Shown: in pieces, positions 29,517 to 39,967 of the stretch | How the letters are laid out: each line of letters starts with the position of its first letter | Position numbering within the stretch: position 1 is the stretch's first letter | Origin: DASVTR01 sp033855775 | GTDB lineage: Bacteria; Acidobacteriota; Blastocatellia; Pyrinomonadales; Pyrinomonadaceae | Reading direction: 5' to 3' | NCBI GenBank assembly: GCA_033855775.1 | Contig: JAWVFT010000101.1 | Span: forward strand, 1 to 52,327 | Length of the DNA stretch: 52,327 bases | The notes under the pieces: generated by a model | The model's input: only the letters and a program-made list of their open reading frames with translations | Databases searched by the model: none | What the model was told of the DNA's origin: nothing | Made by a program: the position numbers and the translations under genes

Positions 29517-30428
29517 ATGAATCAGCCACGAGACGAGATTAGCGATCAAATGCGGCTCGATTTGCTGCGTGAGGCTCTGCCGTACATACAGCGTTTTCAG
29601 GGCAAGACTTTCGTCGTCAAGCTGTCGGGCAAGGCGACCGAAGAGCATGCGAATCTGGCTTCGCTGGCCGAAGAGTTGGCCCTGCTGCATCAGGTCGGGA
29701 TACGCGTTTGCGTGGTGCATGGCGGCGGCAAGCAGTTGACGGAGTTGGCTTCGCAGATGGGAATCGAGCAGACGATTATCAACGGGCGGCGCGTGACCGA
29801 CGACGCGACGCTTGAGATGGCGAAGATGATTTTCGCGGGGAAGATTAACACGGACATTCTGGCCGCCTTGCGACATCGCGGCATCGAAGCGGTCGGGCTC
29901 TCCGGCGTTGACGGCCAGATGGTTCACGCCGAGCGGCGACCGCCGAAGGAAGTCTTGAACCGCGCGACGGGCGAGCGCGAGCGCGTCGATTACGGGCACG
30001 TCGGCGATGTCGTCAGCGTCAACGCGCGGCTGCTCTGCGTGCTGCTCGACCAGGGCTACCTGCCGGTCGTCGCTTCGCTCGGCGCGGACGCCGAAGGGAT
30101 GGTCTTTAACATCAACGCCGACACGATTGCCTCCGAGTTGGCCGTCCAACTCGAAGCGGAAAAGTTGATTCTGCTCTCGGACGTTGACGGTTTGTACTTG
30201 CGCGCGGGCGAGCCTTCGACGAAGCTGTCGCGCCTCTCGGCCGATGAAGCGTTGGCGTTGGTGACAGACGGGACGGCGACGGGCGGGATGATTCCCAAGC
30301 TTCAGAGCATCGCGGCTCTGCTCAGGCGCGGCGTCAAAAGCGCGCATATCATCAACGCCTCGCTGCGCAACGCTCTGCTCTCCGAAGTCTTCACGGACGA
30401 AGGGACGGGCACGATGATTGTCGCTTAA
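29517..30428 (+). CDS. argB: Acetylglutamate kinase
   Basis: 303 residues, amino-acid kinase fold. KTFVVKLSGKA and VVHGGGKQLTELA form the N-acetylglutamate/ATP site; NGRRVTDDATLEMAKMIFAG and the C-terminal GTATGGMIPKL are conserved. It phosphorylates N-acyl-glutamate and is the usual feedback point. GGGGGAGAGCG precedes ATG 29517. Last gene of the operon, though second step of the pathway. Confidence 0.94.
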   Translation: MNQPRDEISDQMRLDLLREALPYIQRFQGKTFVVKLSGKATEEHANLASLAEELALLHQVGIRVCVVHGGGKQLTELASQMGIEQTIINGRRVTDDATLEMAKMIFAGKINTDILAALRHRGIEAVGLSGVDGQMVHAERRPPKEVLNRATGERERVDYGHVGDVVSVNARLLCVLLDQGYLPVVASLGADAEGMVFNINADTIASELAVQLEAEKLILLSDVDGLYLRAGEPSTKLSRLSADEALALVTDGTATGGMIPKLQSIAALLRRGVKSAHIINASLRNALLSEVFTDEGTGTMIVA

Positions 30429-30463
30429 AAGCCCGTCAGCGAAAGCCGCGACGGCAAGCCTTG

Positions 30464-30532
30464 ACGCCGCGACCGTGAAGCGCTGAATGAAGAGAGCTTG
30501 CCCTTCATCCATCGCGTCAACGGTCGCGGCGT
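30464..30532 (+). terminator. Inverted repeat ending the arg operon
   Basis: ACGCCGCGACCGT (30464-30476) and ACGGTCGCGGCGT (30520-30532) are perfect complements with a 43-nt loop, inside a longer imperfect palindrome. CTCTTGTTCCTG follows. A plausible Rho-dependent end or mRNA protector. Confidence 0.5.
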
Positions 30533-30556
30533 TGCTCTTGTTCCTGAGCGCAGACA

Positions 30557-30585
30557 TTGACAAGGCGTCGACCGTTTAATATCGT
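30557..30585 (+). promoter_or_regulatory. Candidate promoter of the secreted 161-aa protein
   Basis: TTGACA (30557-30562), 17-bp spacer, TATCGT (30580-30585), 42 bp before the ATG at 30627. Confidence 0.5.
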
Positions 30586-30626
30586 GCGTGCACGCTGTTG
30601 AACTCTTGGGGAAAAAGGAACCGTTG

Positions 30627-31112
30627 ATGATGACACTTTCACGAAAGCTGTGGCTGCCGCTCGCCTGCGCCGTCTTGCTGCTCGGTCTGGCCGGGGGACA
30701 CGGCAGTCTTGCCCAGACAGAGAAGAGCGGAAGCGCGCCGAAAGTTCATGTGACGACGCCCGTCAATAACCTGATTCGCTACGGCCTCGGCTTGACGTTT
30801 ATCTCCGGGACGGTCGAGGGGACGGACGTGAAAGAGGTCGGCATTTCGATTCGTCGCGTCGGGACGAATGAAGAGTGGGCGGCGACGAAGAAGGGCGGGA
30901 GCTTCGTCGCGGGGCCGACCGGCAAGTGGCTCAAGACGACGCTGGACGGAGACAAGTGGTTCGCCCCGACCAGCAAGTATAGCCTGCCGACCTTCGCCGA
31001 TTTGCTGCCAGCCGGAAGCGACGAGATGCGCTACATCATCTACGCTTACGCCAAAGACCGCGCCGGACACCGCTCGGAAGAAGAGGGCGTGATGATTATC
31101 GTCAGGCGTTAA
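30627..31112 (+). CDS. Secreted protein of unknown function
   Basis: About 161 residues from ATG 30627 (AAAAAGGAA upstream); a GTG at 30588 would precede the signal peptide by 13 residues. Signal peptide KLWLPLACAVLLLGLAGGHG, cleavage near SLAQ. The mature part (VHVTTPVNNLIRYGLGLTFI, SGTVEGTDVKEVGISIRR, ending YAKDRAGHRSEEEGVMIIV) looks like an Ig/fibronectin-type beta domain of the kind that describes bodily 'complex' repeats in large Acidobacteriota surface proteins. No catalytic motif. Function unknown. Confidence 0.65.
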   Translation: MMTLSRKLWLPLACAVLLLGLAGGHGSLAQTEKSGSAPKVHVTTPVNNLIRYGLGLTFISGTVEGTDVKEVGISIRRVGTNEEWAATKKGGSFVAGPTGKWLKTTLDGDKWFAPTSKYSLPTFADLLPAGSDEMRYIIYAYAKDRAGHRSEEEGVMIIVRR

Positions 31113-31290
31113 GCCTTAGCCTCCCGGAGGTTGAAGGGTTAATGGTGACGCCGGAAGTTTAAAGCGCCGGAAGCGTATTGCTCCTGCGCGCAGGCGTCAA
31201 GACTTTTTTTGTGACAACCTGCCAGAGTCAGCCGTCGCGCGGTAACTGAAGCTTGAGATGCGTTTGGAAGGTGGCCGGGAGGCGCGCGAT

Positions 31291-31998
31291 TTACTGTGAA
31301 TGCCGGTGGCCCAACTCGGCCTTGACCACGCCGTAGCACTCGCAGACGCGTTGCTCTATCCCCGGCCGGTCGAGGATGCGTATGTGGCCGCGATGATAGT
31401 TAATCAGCCCGGCCTCCTGTAGCTGTTGAGCGACTTCCGTGACGCTGGCGCGGCGCACCCCAAGCAGCGCGGCGATGAACTCCTGCGTCATCTTGAACTC
31501 GTCCTTGCCCACGCGGTCATGGTGCATCAGCAGCCAGCGCATCATGCGTTGGTCAACCTTGTGGCGGACGTTGCAGACGACCGACTGCGAGATTTGCGAC
31601 ATCAGCGCGTGCATATACTGCAAGAGCCTTTGTTGAAAGACGCCGCCCCGGCGAAACTCTTCCCTGAGCACGGAAGCCCTGAGCTTGAACGCGCCGCCCG
31701 TGTGCTGGATGGTCGCTAGCTTGCTCTCTTCAGTCTCAGAGAGAGCAGAGACTCCGGCCAGCCCTTCGAAGCCGACAAGGCCGACCTCCAGGCCGGAGCC
31801 GTCTTCCAAATCTGTCAGCAGAGAGATGACGCTGGTGGTCGGGAAATAGACATGCGCCAGCCGCTCTTCGGGCCTGAAGATAACGTCGGACAGCACAAGC
31901 TCGACCGGCTCAAGATGAGGCGAGAGGCGGTCATACTCTTCCTTTGGAAGGCTGGCGAGAATCCGGTTCCGGCCTGTTGCTGTTGGAGCCGTCGTCAA
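31291..31998 (-). CDS. Crp/Fnr-family transcriptional regulator
   Basis: 235 residues. N-terminal cyclic-nucleotide-type beta-barrel (~10-130: LEPVELVLSDVIFRPEE, HVYFPTTSVISLL) lacks an evident cAMP phosphate-binding RxS motif. The C-terminal Crp_2 winged helix (~150-225) has QEFIAALLGVRRASVTEVAQ as recognition helix. The start is TTG 31998 overlapping the stop of the receiver gene (TTGA), with a strong AAAGGAGG 7 nt upstream, so translation is coupled. About 45% alike by eye to the regulator at 32659-33387. Confidence 0.88.
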   Translation of the reverse strand: MTTAPTATGRNRILASLPKEEYDRLSPHLEPVELVLSDVIFRPEERLAHVYFPTTSVISLLTDLEDGSGLEVGLVGFEGLAGVSALSETEESKLATIQHTGGAFKLRASVLREEFRRGGVFQQRLLQYMHALMSQISQSVVCNVRHKVDQRMMRWLLMHHDRVGKDEFKMTQEFIAALLGVRRASVTEVAQQLQEAGLINYHRGHIRILDRPGIEQRVCECYGVVKAELGHRHSQ

Positions 31999-32408
31999 CG
32001 TTGTTCCTCCTTTGACGGCTGGCCGAGAAGACGGGCTAAGAGATTTCTTAACTGCTCATGGTCTTCGGGATAAGTAATCCAGTCGTTGCCGCTGACGTTC
32101 ACGTCCGTGCCTTCGAGGTCTGCCCCGTACTTCTCCGCCATGACGACGAGCGGCGTGTGGCCGTCATATTTCGCGTGCTCGCGTATCGCGCGCCCGATGT
32201 GTAGAACCCTTTCGAGCGGCTTGCCGACGAGGTTGATGATAATCAAGTCCGCTTTGACGCCGCCGCTCACTCTGTCCATCGCGTCTTCTTCATCCACCGC
32301 CAGGAGGACGCGGTAGCCCTCGCGCTGTAGATTCTCTCGCATGAGAGGTCGCGTGTCGTCGTCTTCTTCGACCAGAAAGATGGTCAGTTGATTTTTCGGC
32401 TCGCTCAT
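31995..32408 (-). CDS. Receiver-domain protein lacking the phospho-acceptor Asp
   Basis: 137 residues, a stand-alone CheY-like fold. The acidic pocket (VEEDDD) near residue 13 is kept, but the strand-3 site reads ADLIIINLVG: the Asp that should be phosphorylated is Asn. No output domain. It is coupled to the Crp-type regulator and likely acts as an unphosphorylated partner (pseudo-receiver). The late Thr/Lys positions are also not clear (TPLVVMAEKYGA keeps a Lys-like region). Confidence 0.8.
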   Translation of the reverse strand: MSEPKNQLTIFLVEEDDDTRPLMRENLQREGYRVLLAVDEEDAMDRVSGGVKADLIIINLVGKPLERVLHIGRAIREHAKYDGHTPLVVMAEKYGADLEGTDVNVSGNDWITYPEDHEQLRNLLARLLGQPSKEEQR

Positions 32409-32522
32409 TTTTTGTTTTCGCTGACGCAGCTATTATGCGTTTTAACTGGCAAATCTTTGGCACGATAAAGGACTGAGCAGCATAACCTACTTGCCCGCCC
32501 CACAAAGCACGGTTTCGTACTA

Positions 32523-32549
32523 TTGCTCCCACCGTACAAGTGTTATACT
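32523..32549 (+). promoter_or_regulatory. Extended -10 promoter for the second Crp-type gene
   Basis: TGTTATACT (32541-32549) is an extended -10 element, with a weak TTGCTC (32523-32528) upstream at a short 15-bp spacing. It lies 110 bp before ATG 32659. The divergent receiver gene starts at 32408; no other feature is evident in 32409-32658. Confidence 0.5.
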
Positions 32550-32658
32550 TCCACGCAAGTCAGTAGCACGTCAACATTGTCGTTCGACATAAATTTAGTT
32601 TAGCAATCTATCCTTGTGCCGACTGCCCTCGCGCTCATTAGCGGAAGGAGATTCGCTC

Positions 32659-33387
32659 ATGCTCGCCAACCACAGCAGCGGCTTACAGACTGCCAATCGC
32701 ATCCTCAACGAACTGCCGCCGGAAGAATACGAAAGCCTGTCGCCCTATTTGCAGCCCGTCGCCTTACAACTCGGCGATGTGCTCTACTATCCGCAAGACC
32801 CGACCACGCATGTTTACTTTCTCAATCGCGGAACGGTGTCGGTCATCACGACTTTTGAAGACGGCGGAAACGTCGAGATTGGGATGGTGGGCAACGAAGG
32901 CATGTTCGGCTTAAACGTCGTGCTCGGCAGCGTCGACACGCCGCACGAAGCTTTGGTGCAACTGCCGGGCGACGGCTTTCGGCTGCCCGCGGAGATAGTC
33001 AGGAAAGAGTTTAAGAAGGGCGGGCAGCTTCACGATTTGTTGCTCCGCTACACGCAAGCCTTCATCATCCAGATAGCCCAGACCGCCGCCTGCAATCGCT
33101 CGCACCCGCTTGGCGGAAGACTGGCGCGCTGGTTGTTGATGAGTCATGACAGGGCGTTGACGGACGAGTTGGAACTGACGCACGAGTTTATCGGCATCAT
33201 GCTCGGCTCGCGGCGGGCGTGCGTCAGCGAAGCGGCGGGCAAACTGCAAGACGAAGGCGCGATTAGATACAAGCGGGGCCGCATCACCATCGTTGACCGC
33301 GCCAAGCTGGAAACAATGACGTGCGAATGTTATCAAGTGATGAAGCGAGAGTTTAACCGCCTGCTCCGCAACCACCGCGCACACTGA
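32659..33387 (+). CDS. Crp/Fnr-family transcriptional regulator (paralogue)
   Basis: About 242 residues from ATG 32659 (GGAAGGAG 9 nt upstream); the frame extends to 32614 without support. The same organisation as its neighbour: beta-barrel (LPPEEYESLSPYLQPVALQL, HVYFLNRGTVSVITTFEDGG) and Crp_2 winged helix (THEFIGIMLGSRRACVSEAA). Shared RWLLMSHDR/RWLLMHHDR and CECYQVMKREF/CECYGVVKAEL segments show the pair arose by duplication. Ligand unknown. Confidence 0.88.
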   Translation: MLANHSSGLQTANRILNELPPEEYESLSPYLQPVALQLGDVLYYPQDPTTHVYFLNRGTVSVITTFEDGGNVEIGMVGNEGMFGLNVVLGSVDTPHEALVQLPGDGFRLPAEIVRKEFKKGGQLHDLLLRYTQAFIIQIAQTAACNRSHPLGGRLARWLLMSHDRALTDELELTHEFIGIMLGSRRACVSEAAGKLQDEGAIRYKRGRITIVDRAKLETMTCECYQVMKREFNRLLRNHRAH

Positions 33388-33877
33388 AAGTCGGCGACAT
33401 GCCATCCACGCGCCTTGCGCCGGGACGACGCTTCTCGTCATCATTCCAGACAGCACGCTAACGAAATCTTCATGAAGACTTGGCGCGCTCAAACTCGCGG
33501 CGGTTGATTCGACGCCGCGATTGCCTTTGAGCCTGCAATTCGTTTGACGGCCTGACGGAAACTTAAGCGCAGGGGCCGCGAAGGACACTTTCCCGAAAGC
33601 GTCCGGCGGAAGAAAAGAAGCAGGTCAACAAAGGTTCTCTCTCTCTTTGGTCGCTGCTTTCCCCGCACGGCCTTACCGTCCGTGTCCTTCACGGAGCCTC
33701 TGCCCCTCGCCCACATTCTGCCCTTTGGAAGGCAGATGAAATGCGCACTTCAAACAGTAAACACCGCCCGCGCTCCGTTTGTGGCAAAAAAAGACTGCGG
33801 CTGCCAACGCTAAAGACGACGGCTAAGGCTTCAGCAAAGCCACGCCGTCATGCTTCAGCAAAGCCAAGCTCTCTTGG
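33388..33877. other. 490-bp gap, no convincing feature
   Basis: Between the Crp-type gene and tilS I see no supported gene, no consensus promoter and no strong terminator, only small hairpins such as CCGTG/CACGG near 33680. Confidence 0.5.
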
Positions 33878-35071
33878 ATGAAAGCGAAGCCACGAAAGAG
33901 AAGCCGCGCTTTCATGGTTGACGCTGCCGCACGAGCGACACGACAATCGAGCTTGATGAAGGACGACACGACACAGCGTTCAGTCCGAGCGAAGAGTTCT
34001 GTTCGCTTGGCGAAGCCTCGATTGAGCCGGTTTGCGCGCCGCTTGCTATTGGAATGGCGACGGCTGGACGCGCTCCGGGATGCGACGTGCGTCGTCGTCG
34101 CCGTCTCAGGCGGCGCGGATTCGACGGCGTTGCTCTTGTCGCTCGCGGAGTTGTCGCAGTCCGGGCGCGTCTCGCTCCCGCGCATCGTCGTCGCGCATCT
34201 GGACCACTGCCTGCGCGGCGCGGCTTCGCGCGCGGACGCTCTCTGGGTGGCGGAACTGGCGCGGCGTCTGGGCTACGAAAGCAAGCTGAGCAGCGCGATG
34301 GTCAGAGAGCAAGCCGCCATAAGCTCCGACAATCTCGAACAGGCCGCGCGCCGCGCGCGTTATGGCTTCCTCGCCACGACGGCGCGCGAGTGTGGCGCAA
34401 GCTGCGTCCTCACAGCCCACACGCTTGACGATCAGGCCGAGACGGTTCTCATGCGACTCTTGCGCGGCAGCGGCGCGGACGGGCTCGGCGGCATAGAGGT
34501 CGCGCGCCCGCTCGAAGCACGGAGCGACGTGCTGTTGCTGCGCCCGCTGCTCGGTTGGGCCACGCGCCCGCTGACCGAAGACTATTGCCGCGAGCGCGGC
34601 GTCGAGTTCAGGCAGGATTTGATGAACGACGACCCGGCGTTCGCGCGCGTGCGTGTCCGCAAAGAATTGCTGCCGCTCTTGCGTTCCTTCAACGGGCGCA
34701 TCGTTGAAACGCTCGCCCGCACAGCCACTCTGCTACGCGAAGATGCCGCCGCGCTCAACCTCGCCGCCGCCGAATTGCTCGAAGCCGCGAGTGATTGCTC
34801 GAACGCCGAGCAGTTGCCCTTGCTCCGCGTCGAAGTCCTGCGCGCGGCGCCCGTGGCCCTGCGCCGTCGCGCGCTCAGGCTGTGGCTGCTGAACGGGCGC
34901 GGCCACCTGCGCCGCCTTGATATGGAGCGCCTGCTGGCCGTCGAAAGCCTGCTCGCGGGCGAACGCGGAGGGCGCGCTATCGAACTGCCCGGCGGCGCCA
35001 GTGTCTTCAGAAAGCGCGGGCGATTGCGGCTGCAAATCTCAACGGACGAGAAATACAGATTATTAAGTTGA
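33878..35071 (+). CDS. tilS: tRNA(Ile)-lysidine synthetase
   Basis: 397 residues with the ATP-binding SGGADSTALL motif (~78-87), HLDHCLRGAASRADALWV and TAHTLDDQAETVLMRLLRGSG, then a TilS C-terminal substrate domain. It converts C34 of tRNA-Ile(CAU) to lysidine so that AUA is read as Ile. The ~60-residue basic N-terminal stretch before the core is unusual; an internal start at ATG 33956 is possible. It forms the conserved bacterial tilS-hpt-ftsH cluster. Confidence 0.93.
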   Translation: MKAKPRKRSRAFMVDAAARATRQSSLMKDDTTQRSVRAKSSVRLAKPRLSRFARRLLLEWRRLDALRDATCVVVAVSGGADSTALLLSLAELSQSGRVSLPRIVVAHLDHCLRGAASRADALWVAELARRLGYESKLSSAMVREQAAISSDNLEQAARRARYGFLATTARECGASCVLTAHTLDDQAETVLMRLLRGSGADGLGGIEVARPLEARSDVLLLRPLLGWATRPLTEDYCRERGVEFRQDLMNDDPAFARVRVRKELLPLLRSFNGRIVETLARTATLLREDAAALNLAAAELLEAASDCSNAEQLPLLRVEVLRAAPVALRRRALRLWLLNGRGHLRRLDMERLLAVESLLAGERGGRAIELPGGASVFRKRGRLRLQISTDEKYRLLS

Positions 35072-35160
35072 AAAAGGCAGCGGCCATGTCTACAATCAAA
35101 TGTGTAGCCGCCGCCGCGACACCGGTCGCGTGCGGTTTTCGATTTGTTGGCTGCTTTTGA

Positions 35161-35718
35161 ATGCAGATGCCAGAGGAACAGATGGCCGACGAGATTGTTG
35201 AAGTTTACAGCGCCGCCGCGATTGCCGAGCGCGTCCAGACACTCGCCACAGAGATTGCGCGCGATTATGAAGGACGCGAATTGACCATCCTCTGCGTGCT
35301 TGAGGACGGCTTTGTCTTTCTGGCCGATTTGCTGCGCCGCCTGACGCTCGCGCCCCGCACGGTCTTCCTTCGCTACGACCATCAATCGCTCGGCGGCCTA
35401 CAGGATATTTCCTTCAGCACGCAAACCGACCTGACGCGCCGCGACGTATTGCTCGTTGAAGGCGTGCTCGATACGGGCGTGACGCAGGAGTATCTGGTCA
35501 AACAACTGGGCGCGCTCGGCGCGGGCAGCGTCAAGCTGTGCGTGCTCGCCGATAAGCCGGACCGCAGGCGCGTCTCTCTTGAGCCGGATTACCGCGCCTT
35601 TGAAACGCACGAGCCTTACGTCTTTGGCTACGGCCTCGGCTTTCAGGAGCGTTACCGCGAACTTCCCTTTCTGGGGACGTTTGCCCGCTCTGCGGAAGAG
35701 GCGGAAGAGAAAAGCTGA
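35161..35718 (+). CDS. hpt: Hypoxanthine phosphoribosyltransferase
   Basis: 185 residues, type I phosphoribosyltransferase. The PRPP loop reads VLLVEGVLDTGVT: the catalytic-base Asp and TG are kept, but the usual Glu-Asp pair is Glu-Gly. PDRRRVSLEPDYRAF and VFGYGLGFQERYRELPFLG are typical HPRT C-terminal segments. Start ATG 35161; ATG 35182 with GAGGAA close upstream is an alternative. Purine salvage. Gene order tilS-hpt-ftsH supports the call. Confidence 0.88.
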   Translation: MQMPEEQMADEIVEVYSAAAIAERVQTLATEIARDYEGRELTILCVLEDGFVFLADLLRRLTLAPRTVFLRYDHQSLGGLQDISFSTQTDLTRRDVLLVEGVLDTGVTQEYLVKQLGALGAGSVKLCVLADKPDRRRVSLEPDYRAFETHEPYVFGYGLGFQERYRELPFLGTFARSAEEAEEKS

Positions 35719-35930
35719 CGATTTTCGTTAAGCCGGACTTCGGACAGCGCGCTTCACGCGAGCGCAACGCGGGGGATGCCGCGGGCATCTTACAGTGACA
35801 AATGATGAGTGATAAGCGACAAAGATAATTGATGATGACAAGGGAGACGACGGCCCGTTTCAGGCTCGTCGCTCGCTCGTCACATGTCACCGTCTTAAGG
35901 TATGATTGGTATCGGAGGCAGGAAAACACT

Positions 35931-37868
<1,938 letters not shown>

Positions 37869-37971
37869 GCTTCTCGCGGCAACGGGCATAGTCAAGAGCT
37901 AAGGCAAAAGTAAGGATGACATCTTTGCTTTTGCCTTTTGCTTTTGGCCCGCGCCTTTTATAGTTGGTCGC

Positions 37972-38850
37972 ATGGTCACGCGCGATTGGAAACTGCTGCT
38001 CCACACTTTGTCGTTCGGCCAGCGGACGCTCGTAATGGGCGTTATCAACCTCACGCCCGACAGCTTCAGCAGCAGCGGCGGGCGACGCTTGACACGCAAG
38101 CGCGCTTGGGAGCAGGCCGAGTTGATGATTGAAAACGGCGCGGACCTCATAGACATTGGCGGCGAATCCACGCGCCCCGGCGCCAGCGCCGTTTCGGAAG
38201 AAGAAGAGATTCATCGCCTTGAGCATTTTCTCACCGCGATGATGATTTTTAATGGCGACGTGCCGTACTCGATTGACACGACGAAGGCTGCCGTCGCGCG
38301 CGTCGCGCTCAAGGCCGGAGTGTCAATCGTCAACGATATTTCCGGCCTTCGTTTCGACCCGTCGCTCGCAGACGTAGTGGCTAATCACAATGCCGGCCTC
38401 ATCCTGATGCATTCGCGCGGGACGTTTGAAACGATGCACAAGCTGAAGCCCGTGAAGAACATTATGACGGAGGTGAAGAAAGGCTGGCGGCGGAGCATCA
38501 ACGAAGCGGAGCGGCGCGGCGTCAAGCGAGAGCGGATAATTCTAGACCCCGGCATCGGCTTCAGCAAGAGCCAGCAGCAGAACATAGAGTTGGTGGCGCG
38601 GCTTGACGAACTGGCGCGCGAGTTCAACGACTTTCCGCTGCTCGTCGGGACTTCGCGCAAGTCTTTCATCGGTCGTTTGCTCAACGGCGCGCCGGTCAAC
38701 AAGCGTATCCACGGCACGATGGCGACCGTCGCGGCTGCCGTCATGCGCGGCGCGCAGATAGTCCGCGTCCATGACGTGCGTGCCTGCGTCGAAACTGTCC
38801 GCGTCGTTGACGCGATTAAAAAAGCGTCGGCCCACAGCCACGTTGCCTGA
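37972..38850 (+). CDS. folP: Dihydropteroate synthase
   Basis: 292 residues, TIM barrel. VMGVINLTPDSFSSSG, LIDIGGESTRPGA, SIVNDISGLRFD, ILDPGIGFSKS and LVGTSRKSFIGRLL cover the pterin and pABA sites. Folate synthesis. It follows ftsH by ~100 bp in the same direction. Confidence 0.95.
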   Translation: MVTRDWKLLLHTLSFGQRTLVMGVINLTPDSFSSSGGRRLTRKRAWEQAELMIENGADLIDIGGESTRPGASAVSEEEEIHRLEHFLTAMMIFNGDVPYSIDTTKAAVARVALKAGVSIVNDISGLRFDPSLADVVANHNAGLILMHSRGTFETMHKLKPVKNIMTEVKKGWRRSINEAERRGVKRERIILDPGIGFSKSQQQNIELVARLDELAREFNDFPLLVGTSRKSFIGRLLNGAPVNKRIHGTMATVAAAVMRGAQIVRVHDVRACVETVRVVDAIKKASAHSHVA

Positions 38851-38861
38851 GCCACTTCAAC

Positions 38862-39383
38862 ATGACAATTATTCTTGAAACCGAACGAGTAAGATTGCGA
38901 ACGTGGTCGCTTGACGATGCGCCGGACAGCTACGCGATTTGGAGCGACCCGGAAGTGATGCGTTACATCGGCGACGGCCAGCCGTACCGCGACCTTGAGC
39001 AGACGCGCGGCTGGGTGCAGCGGATGATTGCGCATCAGGAGCGGCACGGCTTCTGCTACTGGGCCGTGGTGGATAAAGAGAGTGAGCAACTGATTGGCAG
39101 TTGCGGGCTGACTTATCAGCGGGATGGCAGTCTTCCGATTGACTTCGGCTATACTCTGGCGCGCGATTGGTGGGGACGCGGGCTAGGGACGGAAATGGCT
39201 GGCGCAGCCTTGCGCCACGTTTTCGAGCATCTGCCGGCAGTGACGGAAATCGTCGCCAGCGTTGATTCCAGAAACGTCGCATCGCGGCGCGTGCTGGAAA
39301 GAATCGGCTTCGTCTATGACCGGACGGAACAACTCAAAGAAGGCGTTGACCTCTGGTACAAGGTGGCACGCCGCGCCGCTTGA
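38862..39383 (+). CDS. GNAT-family acetyltransferase (RimJ/RimL type)
   Basis: 173 residues. TERVRLRTWSLDDAPDSYAI at the start, DFGYTLARDWWGRGLGTEMA with the acetyl-CoA loop, and SVDSRNVASRRVLERIGF near the end are typical of RimJ/RimL N-acetyltransferases. Overlaps lptE by four bases. Target unknown. Confidence 0.88.
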   Translation: MTIILETERVRLRTWSLDDAPDSYAIWSDPEVMRYIGDGQPYRDLEQTRGWVQRMIAHQERHGFCYWAVVDKESEQLIGSCGLTYQRDGSLPIDFGYTLARDWWGRGLGTEMAGAALRHVFEHLPAVTEIVASVDSRNVASRRVLERIGFVYDRTEQLKEGVDLWYKVARRAA

Positions 39384-39967
39384 TGAAGCGCATTCGGATG
39401 GAGAACATTGAAATGACCTTGACGCAGAAACTCTGGCGCGTGGCGGCCTTAATCGTCGCGCTCCTGTTCGTCTCAGGCTTCCGCGAGTGCTACAAGCCTG
39501 TGACGAAGAACCAACTGCCGACGCGGATTCGCACCGTCGCCGTCCCTGCTTTCCAGAACAACGCCCTGCGCTACAAGATTGAATCGCGGTTCACCGAGGC
39601 CGTCATCAACGAGATTGTGCGACGCGGGCGCGGGATTCGCGTGCAGGGCGAACGCGAGGGCGCCGACGCCGTGATTGACGGCGTTATCAAGAGCTTCAAC
39701 TTCTCCGGCGTGCTCTTGGATGACCGCGGGCGTTCGCGCATTTTTGAAGTGACGATAACAGCCGCCGTCACCGTCCGCGATCAGGTGGAAAATCGCGTCC
39801 TCTACGATAATCAGAACTACGTCTTTCGCGGCGAGTTTGAGTTTGCCAACGACCCGCGCTCCTACTTCAACGAAGAAGACCCGGCTGTCCTGCGCATGGC
39901 CCGCAGTTTCGCCGAGTCAATCGTCTCCGTTCTCGTCAACGGCTTCGGCGTCAATCAGGAAAAATGA
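39380..39967 (+). CDS. lptE: LptE-like LPS-assembly protein
   Basis: 195 residues. An N-terminal hydrophobic segment (LIVALLFVSGFREC) ends at a Cys, but the lipobox is poor (FREC). The core (RIRTVAVPAFQNNALRYKIE, FTEAVINEIVRRGRGIRV, DAVIDGVIKSFNFSGV) matches LptE. It would plug the LptD barrel that inserts LPS in the outer membrane. Directly upstream of holA with an ATGA overlap, the usual lptE-holA order. Confidence 0.85.
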   Translation: MMKRIRMENIEMTLTQKLWRVAALIVALLFVSGFRECYKPVTKNQLPTRIRTVAVPAFQNNALRYKIESRFTEAVINEIVRRGRGIRVQGEREGADAVIDGVIKSFNFSGVLLDDRGRSRIFEVTITAAVTVRDQVENRVLYDNQNYVFRGEFEFANDPRSYFNEEDPAVLRMARSFAESIVSVLVNGFGVNQEK

